Assembly: GCA_900073065.1 (NCBI GenBank) | Contig: FJOG01000001.1 | Span: forward strand, 2,675,225 to 2,739,224 | From: Phialocephala subalpina | Lineage: Eukaryota; Ascomycota; Leotiomycetes; Helotiales; Mollisiaceae | Direction: 5' to 3' | Length of the DNA stretch: 64,000 nt | Shown here: in pieces, positions 23,514 to 35,393 of the stretch | Numbering within the stretch: position 1 is the stretch's first letter | Layout of the letters: each line of letters starts with the position of its first letter | The notes under the pieces: model-generated | Told to the model about the DNA's origin: nothing | Database searches by the model: none | What the model saw: the letters and a program-made list of their open reading frames with translations, nothing else | Translations under genes and position numbers: made by a program

Positions 23514-24572
23514 CTTCCTTCCTTCTCTTCCTAAATATCCCTTCTCTTTTTTCTCCAAGACTTCAAAGTACCACGGGACCGGGTCTTAAGTACCCGACCT
23601 CTCTTGACTCGAGCTCTGATCCTCGTACCTTGGTATCGCGGGGTAAATGGCGTCACCAATGCGACCTCGTTCTCGTAATAGCTCCAATTGCCACCGTTTT
23701 ATCGTACCAACTACTTGCACAGAAGCTGTGAATGGATGAATTGAACAAGAGGAATAAGAAAATATATACAACCGTTTCCCCTCACGAGATATGTAGGAAG
23801 ATAGCTCCGGTAGAAAAAACTCGACCTCGAGATAAAGATCCACACTAAGGTTTTCTTGACCCTTGCACTTGCATTAGCGGAGAAGACGCCGATCAAGTGC
23901 CAGCCCATCCCATCAAATTTTTGAGGAGAAGCGAGCCGAGTAAAAACAGAGTATAATTGCTTTTCGGAGCACGCCGTTTGATTGAGGCTATATGCTGTGC
24001 ATATCTTTGCATGCTCAGTAGCGATTAAAGCTACTGACTTTTTCCTGGAAAGTGGAGTTATATTGAAATTTTCTGCTGTTGTTTTGAAGGCAGCCGCTGA
24101 GAGTGCGGGGATGAATCATGAGCGCCTATGCCGCGGGTGGCCGCGGGCGAAGGCGTCACGAGGGAGATGTTTTGCGAGCTCTAGACTTCTAGCCTGCCAA
24201 GTATGCATGCAGATTGATGATGTTGACACTATTTTATGTATCTACGAGAGAGGGGTTGATTTCATATCATATTCTGGCCTTCAGCCAATTCGTTACAATA
24301 CACACTATCATACAGTATCATTGCTCGCTTGCTGCAGAAGAAGGCAAAGATGATCCTTACCACTCATCAAATTGAGAAGAATGATCCTTCCACCGCAGAC
24401 CTGAAGAACTAAAGCAAAAAGAAATCCCCTAAACGCCCTCAAATGAAGCATGCCTATACAGCAAGAATCCTTGCTGGCGGCATGTAAGATCGCAAAGCTG
24501 AACCTTCCACTGTCAAATTGAGAAGAATGATCTTCCGCCGAGCTCCGACGAAATAAATGCAACGAGAGCACA
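23514..24572. other. Intergenic: transporter promoter and transcription-factor 3' region
   Basis: About 1.06 kb. A near-duplicate of a short block occurs inside 24360-24560: atgatccttcc/atgatcttccgcc each preceded by aaattgagaag. No gene seen. Confidence 0.4.
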
Positions 24573-27258
24573 TTAGAACCCCTCAAATGTAGCACCCTGT
24601 CCAACTGAGTCCATGATACCACCGAAGAAATTATCATCATTAAAGTAACCGAAATCACCAACTCCAAGTGTCATTCCCATAGCTTGCTCGAGACCATCAC
24701 CCATGTTATACCCGAGATCAAGGCCAAGACCCGGATCGAAGTTGGGAGGTACGCCCATACCATAGCTGCCGAATCCACTGATAGGAGGAGTATAGTTGGT
24801 GTAGTTCATTTGGTTTGATGGTTGTTGCCAGTCGTTGTTGCCACCAGGATAGTTGGTGATGTTATCAGGACGAGATTGACCACCAGAATTGCCGGTTGCG
24901 ACCTCGCTGAGTAATTGAAGAGGGGTATTGGCAGGACTGTAGCTAGATTGCTGTCCATTGCGTTGTTGGGTAGTTGCCTTCTGAGCCGCCTCAGAGGTTT
25001 CTGTAGCGGGGCCATTTTGACCTGCGACCTTTGGTGCTGCCTCGTTGGCAGGAACTGGTTGTCCACCCTCGCGTTGACGATGGAACCAAGTCTTCAGCAT
25101 GAGAAGGACCATCAAGAATTTGCCAGAAGGGCGAGATTTTTCCTCTGCAGCAGATGCTCTGAAGATTCCGACCAAGCCATCCAAGTAATACTCGACCTTC
25201 ATATTCTCCTTGACAATAACCTTTCCTAACTCGCTGTTAGGTGTGGTGGCTGCGAAATACATCTTGATCAGGACGACGACAGCATATGCCACCCTAACGA
25301 AGTTTGCTACAGGCAAGCAACGGATAGTCTCGACGTCGAATTTAAGGAAGGTCTCGAAGATTGCGTCGATGGAGGCCAAGCAAATTGAGAGAGCATTGAC
25401 ATGAGCATGCGATAATTTTATACCCTGGTCACTGTCGCCTAAGCCTCGTAGATTGGCTTCTGTGAAGGGAGGTTTGAATTCTTCGACATTGTGATCGACA
25501 TGCATAGCAACTTCGTGCATATAGAGGTTGACAACATGCTCTGTGACCTTGAGACTTGCTATTGTCAGGTTAGATTGGCAGATGTCGGAATATTGGATAC
25601 AACTCACGTGTAGCTGCCTCTGGAGGAATGTTTTTGCTCCACTTCTCTAAGTCATTCTCGAAGCCCTTCAGAGCATATTGGACGCTCTGATCAGCAATAC
25701 TGACGTTCGCAGCAGGATCATCCATCGAGAATCGAGTACCAACCTCCTCGGCAATGTGCTGACTTCGAACCCATTGGCAAAGAGTCTTGTCTGTTGGAGC
25801 TGCATCGGGCGAGTTCTCGAGTACTTCAACGCATTCCTCCATGAAAGGAGCCCAACGGATCAGATTGGGTCGACGTAGTCCCATAGACGCATTGCAACAG
25901 AGGAAGTAGGAAGCCAACCATGCTCGTCTAGCCTCGATGCTTTCAGGGTCTGGGTAAGGAGTTCGACGCCAGGGATGATCACGCCAGAGACCGGCTGCCT
26001 TTGCCTTTTGTTTCTTGTTCTTCTTACCCATACCAATGTCAATGGCCATTACAGCAGCGATATGAATAAGCTGATAGAACTTGAGCTCCTCGAAATGTTC
26101 TGGAGGCCAATACCATAGCGTGCTGATATGCAATGCCTGAATCAATTCGAGTGTCTTTTCACCGTTGCAAATGACGCGCTCGGCATAGATACTCATGACT
26201 TCCTTGGTCAATTGGCGCTGTAGTTCAGGATAGTTCGATCCCGAAGCTGCACTAAGAATAGCGAGAAAGAGGGTAGGTTGTGTCTTGCGAACTTCTGCGG
26301 CCGTAGTACCAGCTGGGAATACAACTGCAGGCATGTGAGGAACCATCTTCTCGACATAACACTCGAACATCTTGGCGGCCATGTCGGCAGTCAGCAATCC
26401 TCTATCGACCACATCTGCGTATTCGTGGTTCGCGGCCGGCTTGGTACCAGCATCAACCAAGAATCCCGTTGGCGCCTCTGAACTCTTGCGAGCACTTGAT
26501 GAATCGGGAGTTGAAGGATAATCTCGACTATCCAGGTGCTTTCTCTTTTGACCAGCCACGACCATAGGTGGAGCAGAAGTCTTTCTGGCCTCAAACTCCG
26601 GTGCCTTGGGATATCCGCTCCATGAATCTGCACGAACTTCGGAACGGCTGCCGTAAGGACTGCCATAGCCACCATTCGTAACTTGTTGGTATGGATTGTG
26701 TTGAGGTTGTGTATTCATTCCTTCTTGCTGGACAGCAGCAGCACCACCTTCACCTCCATGACCATGACCAATTGCAGGTACAAGTGTACCGGATTTCTGC
26801 GCAAGTGATTGAGTCAAGGCATCAATCTTCTTCTCCAACTCTGCAACACGACTATCAGTCTTCTTCTGCCTCTTGCGGCTTGGGACGGTCACAACGCAGT
26901 TTCGATTAGCCTTCGCACATCGTTTGCAAGGACCATCAGGATTGTTCGGGTCGGGCTCGCAGCGAACTTTCAGTCCTCGACAGGCTTCGCAAGCTCGTGG
27001 TCGCTTTGGGTCGTCTGGTCCGCCACCGTGGTGTCCATCTCCGCCACCATGGTCAGAAGCATTCGCAGATTGAGGGGTTTGAGGCAGATAAGGGTTTGGA
27101 GGAGGAGAGTTGAATTGAGGTGGGGGAGGGCCGACAGGCGATCGCGAGGTTGAGGGCGCAAGGGGAGTTTGGTACGTTGGATTGGGCAGGTGCTGCGAGA
27201 AGGCGTTCGAAGCTGTATCTCGCAATCGAGGGTCGATTTCCTCATTGTACGACGACAT
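24573..27258 (-). CDS. Zn2Cys6 transcription factor, War1-like, about 878 aa
   Basis: Exon 1 27258-25608 and exon 2 25558-24573 joined by a 49-nt intron (GTGAGT donor, CAATAG acceptor). After a Pro/Asn/Gly-rich N-terminus the zinc cluster is at residues 90-121: Cys 90, 93, 100, 111, 114 and 121 (CEACRGLKVRC ... CKRCAKANRNC), followed by a basic linker (SRKRQKKTD) and a coiled-coil dimerisation segment (RVAELEKKIDALTQSL). The middle region fits the fungal regulatory domain. The C-terminus is Asn/Gly/Tyr/Met-rich and acidic, as in activation domains. This DNA-binding segment resembles the War1 group, which in yeast responds to weak organic acids; that assignment is from memory of the motif and is tentative. 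The target genes are unknown. Confidence 0.87.
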
Positions 27259-29989
27259 TTTGAGTTTGTTGCTCCGGAGTTGATGCTACCGACACTCCGC
27301 TGACAACGGGAAGTCGGGCAGAGAAAGTGCGATGTTTTCAAGATCAAAGAGGTGTGGTGTGGTGGTGGCGCAATCAGGTCCGTGGAAGGAACAAGGCCCA
27401 GAACCTTGAAATTCGAGCCTTGCGAGAGTCACGTGTCGCCTTCCCGTTCGATAGCCTTCCCTACCAAAACGGTTCAAAAAATTAACTTTTCGAATTTCCC
27501 ACAGGAACTGGACATTCGCATTCGTATTTCTGGTTTTTTGAAGATGTGTGGCCGGCTTAGGGGATCTTGTTTCGAGAGTGTCCGGAGAACTTTACATACT
27601 TGCATTGAAAAGCCTGATTCAATGTTCGAAACATCCAGATACAATTCCAAAATTTTGCCTTCCACATTCGACTCGGCTCTTCCAGGAAAAGTTAGCTGAG
27701 AATTAAATTGCATACTTTGATTCTTCCAACATTTTGGGGACAACGGCTGCAAATTTGGAACTAATATGGATACTTTGAAAGTGGACAGCAGAAGTCATTG
27801 ACTAGTTCAATTTCCCTACAGCATCTTAGACTTTCCATCAAATGTACCTTCCTGGAGGGACATTGAAAGAAGACATTTAAGCGCTCTGCAATGACTTCAA
27901 GCGACCTGGCCATAAATTGACCCAAGGTCAAAAGTATCCAAAGTTTCCCACTTAGAAGATTATCTCAACAGCTCGCTTACAAGACTCGATAAACAATGCG
28001 GTCATTCTTGACTTGCAAGAACGGTCAAGGAGAACAATGGCATGTCCTCTTCAAATCGCTTTTGACCACCCAAGCGCAAGTGTTCTTGATGTTTGACTCG
28101 TATTAAAAGCACACTTCCTCACTTGCTCTCTAAGATAGTGTTCGAGAATTGCTCAAATGTTTAGCGGTATGTCATCTCAACCTGCTCCTTTTATTGCGCT
28201 GCAATTCCTATCTCTACCGCTTCGTGGTAAATTTTAGCATGTAATCCCAAGCCAAGCAACGCCAGATGCATTTTTCTTCTTCTTGCACAAGTCAAACTCT
28301 GGAGTAGGGGGACATGCTCAAAGACCGGGATGGGAAGGGATTATTTCAATGAGTATGTACTCACGGAGTAACGTGTAACAACTTTGCCCCGGAGCTGCGG
28401 AAAATTTCCTTGGCTCACGTCTTCTCTTCCTCTCAGACCGAGGTCTCATCGTCTTCTAGCCCACATTTTGCCTAAGGGCTGTAAATAACTTAGACCAACT
28501 TTGACCTCAGTCATGCAAAGAAGCAGCGAGTACGAGCTTTGTACAACTTCAGATAACAAGAATCGGCATGGACGAACAGCTTATCTACCCTCGATAAGAA
28601 TGATCCCAGCCTTGCTGAACATCATATAAAGGTCTTTGCGTTCTTTCTTTCTCCCTTCCTTCCTTCCTTCCTTCCTTCCTTCCTTCCTTCCTTCCTAAAG
28701 TAGCTCGTCCCAAGGCTCTCAAAGCCAGGATTTCGAGTGCTTACCTCTGACATAATGTCTCTTTTGGACCAATGCCTTCTTTCTTCGACGGCCATGCTAA
28801 ATGGGAGGAAGAGATTGTAAAGCAAAGAGAATGCTACGAACATTCCAGGACCACGGGGATCTTTGACAATGAGAATGATCTATCGGGCAGGACCGGTCTC
28901 ACCAGTAGACCTTTGGAAGTCCAAATCTCTGGCTCTTTCGACTTTGTGGGTATCTGAAGGGCGGAACGCAAGGGGCGAGAGTCAAGCCGAACTCCCTAGA
29001 TTCACAGTATCGCCCAGGCTGCTTGCGTAGTCTCCGGGTATGTTGTAGTCATCTCTGCTCCAGATGAGGTCAACAGTGAGTAGGTGACTCAACGTGCTCG
29101 ACTGTCGTTCCAGGGGCTTCGAAAGTATCGCTGCCTACAAGTATTCGAGTCGTTTGCTGCTGCATGCTTTTTCAAGGATCTCGTGCCCTGAATCGATCGA
29201 GCAACAATAGGGGCAAGGCATGCTAGGGCCCAGACTTTCAGGGATCTCCACCGGGCGGAACACTACGGGAGACTACCACCACTCTTATCGTCAGTGTAGT
29301 CAGCGATAAGGGAAAGTCAAACATACTTGAAGCCTTGTCGCGTGTTAACTCATACTTCACTTCCAAAGCACCAGAAGGTATCCAACTCGTGGCTGCTAGC
29401 TTGTCCTTGTGTACAGTGAAGTCTGCTGCTGTATACTGCCCTTCTGCACATCGGCCAGCCTTCAAAGAGGGGCAACGACTTTTCTGACGCCACTGTCGCT
29501 GACAAAACGACTTGTCGACGAAGTATTGACGTCCGCGGATGGAAACATAATAAGGCGGATATTATCTGAGGCCTAGGGACAGGTCTGGGTATGCTCTGGA
29601 ATCCGCGGATAATGAAAAGGTCTCTGACAGTAGTTGCAGATATACTCGACTGAAGACTGCTCAGCCTTGAGCCTCGAGCCATACCCCAGTGTCGAACGAA
29701 AGCTCTACCATAAGAGGAGCCTTTCTTATAAACTCGAATTCTGTAGAGGCCAGAGATCTTTCTCGTCTCTTCCCTCAGACTCCGCCAGCAAGGAGAGCAG
29801 CTGAAGTGAAGGCTGTCGATAATCTGCATCCTATATGGATGGGCGCCGAAGGAGTGTGTAAAACTCAGTAATTTGTGATTCCATCAGCGGCTCTTGCGAT
29901 TTGAATTGGTGGATGGTAATACCTGATGCTTTTGAGTTGTTGACATTGGGCTCTGATGTCCTGGTAGTGTCGAGTATCTGGTTTTGAAG
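27259..29989. other. Intergenic region between divergent genes
   Basis: 2.7 kb upstream of the Zn2Cys6 factor (minus) and the FYVE-RING gene (plus). It contains a (CCTT)n tract (separate entry). All open frames are short and lack domains; no transposon ends or tRNA seen. Confidence 0.45.
28654..28696. repeat. (CCTT)n microsatellite
   Basis: About 43 bases of near-perfect cctt units, preceded by a short ttct run (28641-28650). It is the only simple tetranucleotide repeat of note in the window and would be length-variable among strains. Confidence 0.95.
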
Positions 29990-32125
29990 ATGGACGATGC
30001 CGGCCCCTCCAATCAGGCCTCTCATTATGAGGGTGCCAATGGAGTTGATCGTCCATTACCTCCTCTTCCAGATCCAGATCCAGAGTTGGATCTATATTCT
30101 GGAGGTGATGAGTCTCGTCCGGAAGCTAGTTTACCTCACGCTTCTGCCAATATTGGTGGGAATGAAAATGAGGAAATCTATGAGAACCAGGGTCAATCAA
30201 GTCGATCAGAGCTTCAACTTCGGAGTGAGGAAGTTGCATCTTCTGAACGAAATTTCTCAGATATCAAAGGTGGTGGGAGCACTTCGACTCACGCTTCTGA
30301 GCAATTAGCGGGCCCAGCGCGCCAAAGCGAATCTCCAAGTCACTTGTCGAGGACTAGATCTAATCTCAACCCACCACAAAACAACGATCTGCAACCTTCC
30401 CCAAACTTGTTCACGCAAGCACAAACCTCCTCAGAACGCCCTCAAAACAACGCCCAGAGCGACGAGATGCCACCCCTAGGTGAGGACGGCCGTCCGCTAA
30501 GCAGACCAGGACATGTTCGATCAATGGCCATGGACACACCTATGGACATAGCCATACGTCCTGGTACTGTCAATTACAATGGCCAGACAAGCCCACAGTA
30601 CCGTGTTCTCCCAGGATATGAAGGAGCCATGCTGCCTAGATGGCAGCCCGACGAGGAAGTCACCGCGTGCCCAATCTGTGGTTCCGTCTTCAGTGAGTCT
30701 TTATTTGCCCTTTGACGAAAGTGATCGCAAGTATCACGTCTGCTGACCATTTCACAGCTATGTTCAATAGGAAGCATCACTGCAGGTGCGCGAATTCTTT
30801 ACTACGTACGCCAAGCATGCTGTGCAACAATACTGACAATATCACAGAAAGTGTGGCAAGGTGGTTTGCGCAGCTTGTTCACCTCACAGAATTACCATCC
30901 CCTCGGAGTATATCGTCAAGCCTCCTGTGGGAGTCGGTGCCTCACCTCCACGTGCCTCTCGGCCTCTCTATGAATCTATGAATAGCCTCAGCTTAGGGGA
31001 AAGCAGCATCGAACGAGGCGAGCGAGTACGACTGTGCAATCCCTGCGTTCCCGACCCTAATACCGCTCCTCCTCAAGTAGCCCCACCTCCTTACTCTGGA
31101 CCATCGATACGAAACGAGCGCTCAGTACGGCCAGATGATGTTCTACCACGGTTTGCCGAGTATCGAGCGGTACCTATACAGAATAACCCGCCCTTGTTCG
31201 TCCCCGACACCGGTTTTGCTAGACAGCAAAATGCTGCAAGCAACATACGCCGAGGTGTTGAGGTAAGAATATCTATTTGCTTTACCTATGATGGAATACC
31301 TTACGGGCCGGTCCTAACTCTGCGTAGATCGCCAACAACACAAGAATCAATCGTGTGGTACGTCCCTGATATCCTGAAAATAGCTGACGGGTTTTCCTCA
31401 CTTGAATTAGTCCGTGGGAAACTAACGTTTGGTAGGCCAGTAACAGCTCCCAGCGAAGACCTGACCCTGGAAGCTGGCAAAGAAGTCAAGCAAATCTAGG
31501 TGCAGAGACCATATACAGTTCAACGGCGCAGCAACCTAACCCAAACCTTCCACACTCGTATTACTACAATCCGACACAGAGAGATTTAGACCAAACCCGA
31601 GCATTAGAAGGGATTGATCGCGAGCGAAGACGCCATGGTTTTGTCGGTATTGACCCCAGAAGTACGCCAAGTCCCGTCCAGCAGCCCACCCCCCAACCAG
31701 CTCCACGTCGTGTAGTACCAGAAGAGGACATTTGCCCAGTTTGCGGTCACGAGTACCCGGCAGCAGTCAAAGTCAGCGCCCGTCTAAAGGAAGAACACAT
31801 TCAGACATGCATTGAGGATCAGCTCCAAAGAGGTCAAGGCCATACTCATACCACACCAGCAGTAGTATCATCAACTCCCCAACATTCAGGCCCACGTATT
31901 AGATCATCTACTCAGTCTAGGCGAGGAATGACGAAATACACCGCCACTGCTAGAGATGCTGTCGCAGGCGAAGAGTGCCAGATCTGCTTAGACGACTTCC
32001 TTCCCAGTCAGGATTTGGCGTTGTTGACATGCTTCTGCAAGTATCATGCTGATTGCATTCTTGGCTGGTGGAATGAAGGCAGTGGTCACCATGGAAAGTG
32101 CCCAACTCACGATCACGGCTTGTAG
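29990..32125 (+). CDS. pib1: FYVE-RING protein, Pib1-like E3 ubiquitin ligase, 621 aa
   Basis: Five exons: 29990-30692, 30758-30785 (28 nt), 30848-31262, 31328-31357 (30 nt) and 31436-32125; phases agree at each join, and introns 3 and 4 have CTAAC branch sites. The first about 215 residues are polar and disordered. The FYVE finger follows: WQPD (218-221), CPIC, then RKHHCR (239-244), KCG, VCAAC, and LCNPC further on, the motif that binds phosphatidylinositol 3-phosphate on endosomes. The C-terminus has a CPVCGHEYP zinc-finger-like patch and a RING-type finger at about 573-616 (CQIC ... CFCKYHADC ... CPTH). Yeast Pib1 with the same FYVE-then-RING order is an endosomal/vacuolar ubiquitin ligase. 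This protein is longer through disordered linkers. The start is ATG 29990; two codons upstream in frame have no ATG. Confidence 0.85.
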
Positions 32126-32564
32126 ACGATTGAAGTAATACGGGTGGGCGGGGTTACGATGTTGTCTCTCTTTTATTGTAAGTTTGCCGTTGCCCTTCCC
32201 AGAATGTCTTCAAGTCTTGACCTACTAACGAGTAATTTCAGGATTTGTGGAAACTCAAGGCAATTGCGAATTGAGCGCGGCATGGCATGGTCTGTTAGAT
32301 TTCTGGAAGGGTAATGAATACTTGGCATATGGGGGCGTTGTGTTGTTGCTTCTACTGCATCCTGCATTGCCACTCTTTGCCTGCACATAAGATACCATGA
32401 TGTTGATGTTTTGTGCTTTACTAGAATAGCTCAAGCAATTGAACTCTCCTTTTCAACCCTAGGGCTCCAAAAGTGTTCCTAATGCCCTCGTCATATGCAA
32501 CCTCCGCCTCGTCCAGCCTAGAATATTTGTACCGTAGAGTGTGTCCTTTGTTTTAACTTTGCTA
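32126..32564. other. Intergenic between converging genes
   Basis: 3' region of the FYVE-RING gene and of the unresolved minus-strand gene; a gtaag...attcag-like intron pattern at 32179-32241 could lie in the 3' UTR of the former. No gene seen. Confidence 0.35.
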
Positions 32565-33463
32565 CTAAATTGTTGTATGTAGTTCTTGGTGTCCCAGGAG
32601 GGTTTGTCCTTGGTTGTAGTAATAAGGTCCGCCACCCATCTGGGCGACCGGAAGTAGATTGGATCCAATACTTGGTGTTGGATTTGCTGCTACTGTTGTT
32701 GCTGCAGAGGATTTAATAATCGCATCGAAGCTAGGAACGATGAACCGTTGCTGCCCACAGTAGTTCTTACCCGCTGTGGATGAACTGGGACCTACCGAAT
32801 AAAAAGCAACACTCTTTCGATCTGTGATAGTGGAGGGTTTGTCTGGCGGACTAGGCTAAAGAAGTAGAAGGTCAGCATGAAGGTTCCTTTCAAGACCTAC
32901 ATCAGGCCAGGAAGACAATACGGGGTTAATAGGTTGTGTCTCCAGGGCTGGACTCACATTGTGTCTCCGACTGCCATTCCTCTGCCTCCAGTTCCGAGCT
33001 TGCTAACGCGTCAATCAGGTATGCTTTCCCTCAATTATCTGACACGTACGAATCAGAGAGTAATATATCCCTATCTTGTGTGGTATCCAGAGATATTGGT
33101 CCGTTTTCCAGCACAATCTAGCTAAGCAGCGAACTTGACAGTTACTTGGCGATGGTAGGAGACGAGCCTCTCTAAAATCCTGTTCTAGCATTCCTTCACT
33201 TTCATTCTCGAGGGCCTCCTCATTTGCAGAAGGTGGTCTAGGTATTTTTGCTTGACCCTACAAGTCTTTAGATTGTTTGTATGCTGGTCGAGGCCCAGGC
33301 TTGTCGTTCTTACAGAAGGTTGCCGATTTCTAGTAGGCTCTTCAGCTACAGCGCGAGAGCATCGGGTCACTGAAGCTTCGAATCCTATTCTCTCTGTATC
33401 AACTTGAAGAGTCAGCAAACTATTCAGGCACTGGCGGACGCAGCAAATTACGGGGACAAACAT
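32565..33463 (-). CDS. Unresolved multi-exon gene, hypothetical protein, 5' end unknown
   Basis: No long frame exists, but protein-like segments separated by splice signals run down the minus strand. The last exon (32850-32565, stop TAG) reads PPDKPSTITDRKSVAFYSVG ... AQMGGGPYYYNQGQ. It is preceded by a 45-nt exon (33002-32958, GTGAGT donor). Further up are ENGPISLDTTQDRDILLSDS (about 33100-33050, GTACGT donor), PSANEEALENESEGMLEQDF (about 33235-33170), and VDTERIGFEASVTRCSRAV (about 33395-33320, GTAAGA donor). The segments are hydrophilic; the C-terminus is Gly/Tyr/Gln-rich, like a cytosolic tail. I do not recognise the family. One junction (near 33120-33145) would need a 28-nt intron, too short to be normal, so the model or the sequence is wrong there, or the gene is decaying. 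It may extend upstream to about 33860. Confidence 0.35.
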
Positions 33464-35393
33464 ACCTCTCCTTTTTTTTCCTTCGCTTTTTTTCGCTTCG
33501 GCGTAGCGCCGGCGCTCGCCGATGACAGTGAGGTAAGGATATTATAATGCATCTTGCTTGGTATGATGGACAAGAAGGTTCACCGATGCTCTGTGTGTAG
33601 GTATGGTAATTGTGGTGCTTGTGAGTGTTCGAATTCCTCTCGAGTGTTGTGTCTGCGGCCAACAAAAGTGAATGATTGTCCAGGAACTGAATGATGAACG
33701 AGAGCTGTCTAGAGATCTAGAAGTACAGACAACAAACTCACTTGGTCGTTATTGAGCTTGGAGTTTGCTTGAAGACATTTGGTGTATGCTGATGCTCAAA
33801 AAATTTCGATGGGTTGTCTCTGGTGTGACCGGACGAGAAGTCATTGTCCTGTTATTAGAAGAGCAATGAAGGAAAGCAGTGGAATATCGAATTTCTGTCC
33901 GCATATCCAGGAATACGTACAATTAAAGACCTTTATAATGCTTTAGGGGTTATTGTCGCTAGAATTTTGTGGCTACCAGTCTTGTCGGTGCCTGAATCGT
34001 GTTTTTGGTCATTGCCGATGGCTGGACCGAGTCTGCTTAGGGCCAAAACCATGATCCCATCATCACGAACTTTGCTCCCACACACCAATCTCACCAGAAC
34101 AACCCCATCTCGAAAATGCACAGGTTAGTACTCTGGGCTCTTTACAGCGCCCTTATCTAGAACCCATCTCTTAACAAAGCATCACAACAGATTCTAGACG
34201 TGTGACCTTGGTCCACCGACATCGACCATCTACATCCACAATGGCCCAGCAATACCCAGCCAAGCAACCTTCCCAACAACCTTCTCTCCAAGCCAAGAAC
34301 TCGAGCTATACAGAGCAAAACCTCCTCCTGACTTGATTTGAATTGTTCCATTCCTCGATCTCCGTGGTCGAGTCCAAGAGCCGATGAGGAAGACGATGCT
34401 AGCGAGGACCATGATGAAGAGGAAGAGTCAGACGACGATGTTAACATGCCCCTTTATGGCCGAGCTCCCATGCTAATCGGCTGCTTTACAGGATGATGCC
34501 GCGAAGCCCAAGCAGGAGGCTGCTGAGTGCAAGCAAAGCTAAACGATCCACGGACGCAGATAGTAATTTGGATCTATTAGTCATTACTCGACTGTCATAC
34601 AAATTCTTCTCCCAAACACACACGAGGCTATCTTCGAAATAGCCTACTTTATGACTTCTGTTCCTCGTCTCCAGAGACAGCGTCATGGATAAGCACATCG
34701 CGTTGAAGGCTGTACGGTACAGTCCGCTGCGCATTGCGCTGACTGAACATCGACAGTATACTGGTATATTTATCCTCCGTTCTAAAAGTAATTTAGGAGG
34801 CTGACAAATACTAGCTTGTTTCTAACTTGATTTGAATCGTTCCAACTCGAGCCCAAGCTCTGCAGGGCATAAATCCGTTGAGAAAGAAGATACACATTGA
34901 GCAAACAAAGGTCGCTATAATTCCCCTCTCATTCAATAAGAACGTATTTAACGATGCCATTCTAGATTCTAGATTCTCCTATCACTCTACAACACCTGCT
35001 CCATACTTCCCGCCGATCATCTCCCTGATAAGAAGCATGCCGATGCTCCATTCGACCTGGTGGACGCCTCTCCGAAGGAGTGTCGTCTGACTTGACCCGA
35101 ATCGCTCCAAGCGTATCTCTCCCAATACTGGGAAGAAAGCGACGCGCCCACCCAACCACGAGTTAAGATCCCTAGTTAAGAGAACTACGGCACAACTTGG
35201 GAAGGAAGCAACACAACGGTGGGATGAAGGGAGATTGCTGCTGAAAATGAAGGTGTGATGTACAAATACAAACAGGACAAGAAATCCAAACTCCTCTCAC
35301 AATGCCCTGAAGCAACTGGTACGATGAAGAAGCTGTGAATCTAATATCAATCCACAGATTATTTTTCCATTGCTTACCTACCTTTATAGGCCA
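33464..35393. other. Unannotated stretch with gene debris
   Basis: Possible upstream exons of the unresolved gene lie at 33464-33860 on the minus strand (for example a clean GTGAGT...TCATTCAG intron at 33742-33684). On the plus strand 34380-34439 reads an acidic segment (ADEEDDASEDHDEEEESDDD), followed by an intron-like 34440-34491 and a short Lys/Ala/Glu end with stop TAA at 34540-34542. A 20-base sequence recurs three times (separate entry). No full gene can be assembled. Confidence 0.35.
34331..35109 (+). repeat. Three dispersed copies of a 20-mer
   Basis: acttgatttgaattgttcca at 34331-34350, acttgatttgaatcgttcca at 34825-34844 and acttgacccgaatcgctcca at 35090-35109. All are on the same strand and differ at one to four positions; spacings are 494 and 265 bases. 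The first two are followed by ctcga and cCaag-like bases. They may be relics of an older repeat unit; their role is unknown. Confidence 0.6.

Noticed and set aside
21747..27258. Possible secondary-metabolite cluster (transporter, Zn2Cys6 factor; P450 at 61-62 kb)
   Set aside because: No synthase or tailoring set is nearby, the transporter is of the Fmp42/SLC43 type, and the P450 is more than 30 kb away among housekeeping genes.
29350..29829. 159-codon minus-strand open frame
   Set aside because: Composition is not coding-like (many Arg, Ser, Cys), with no domain and no neighbouring exons.
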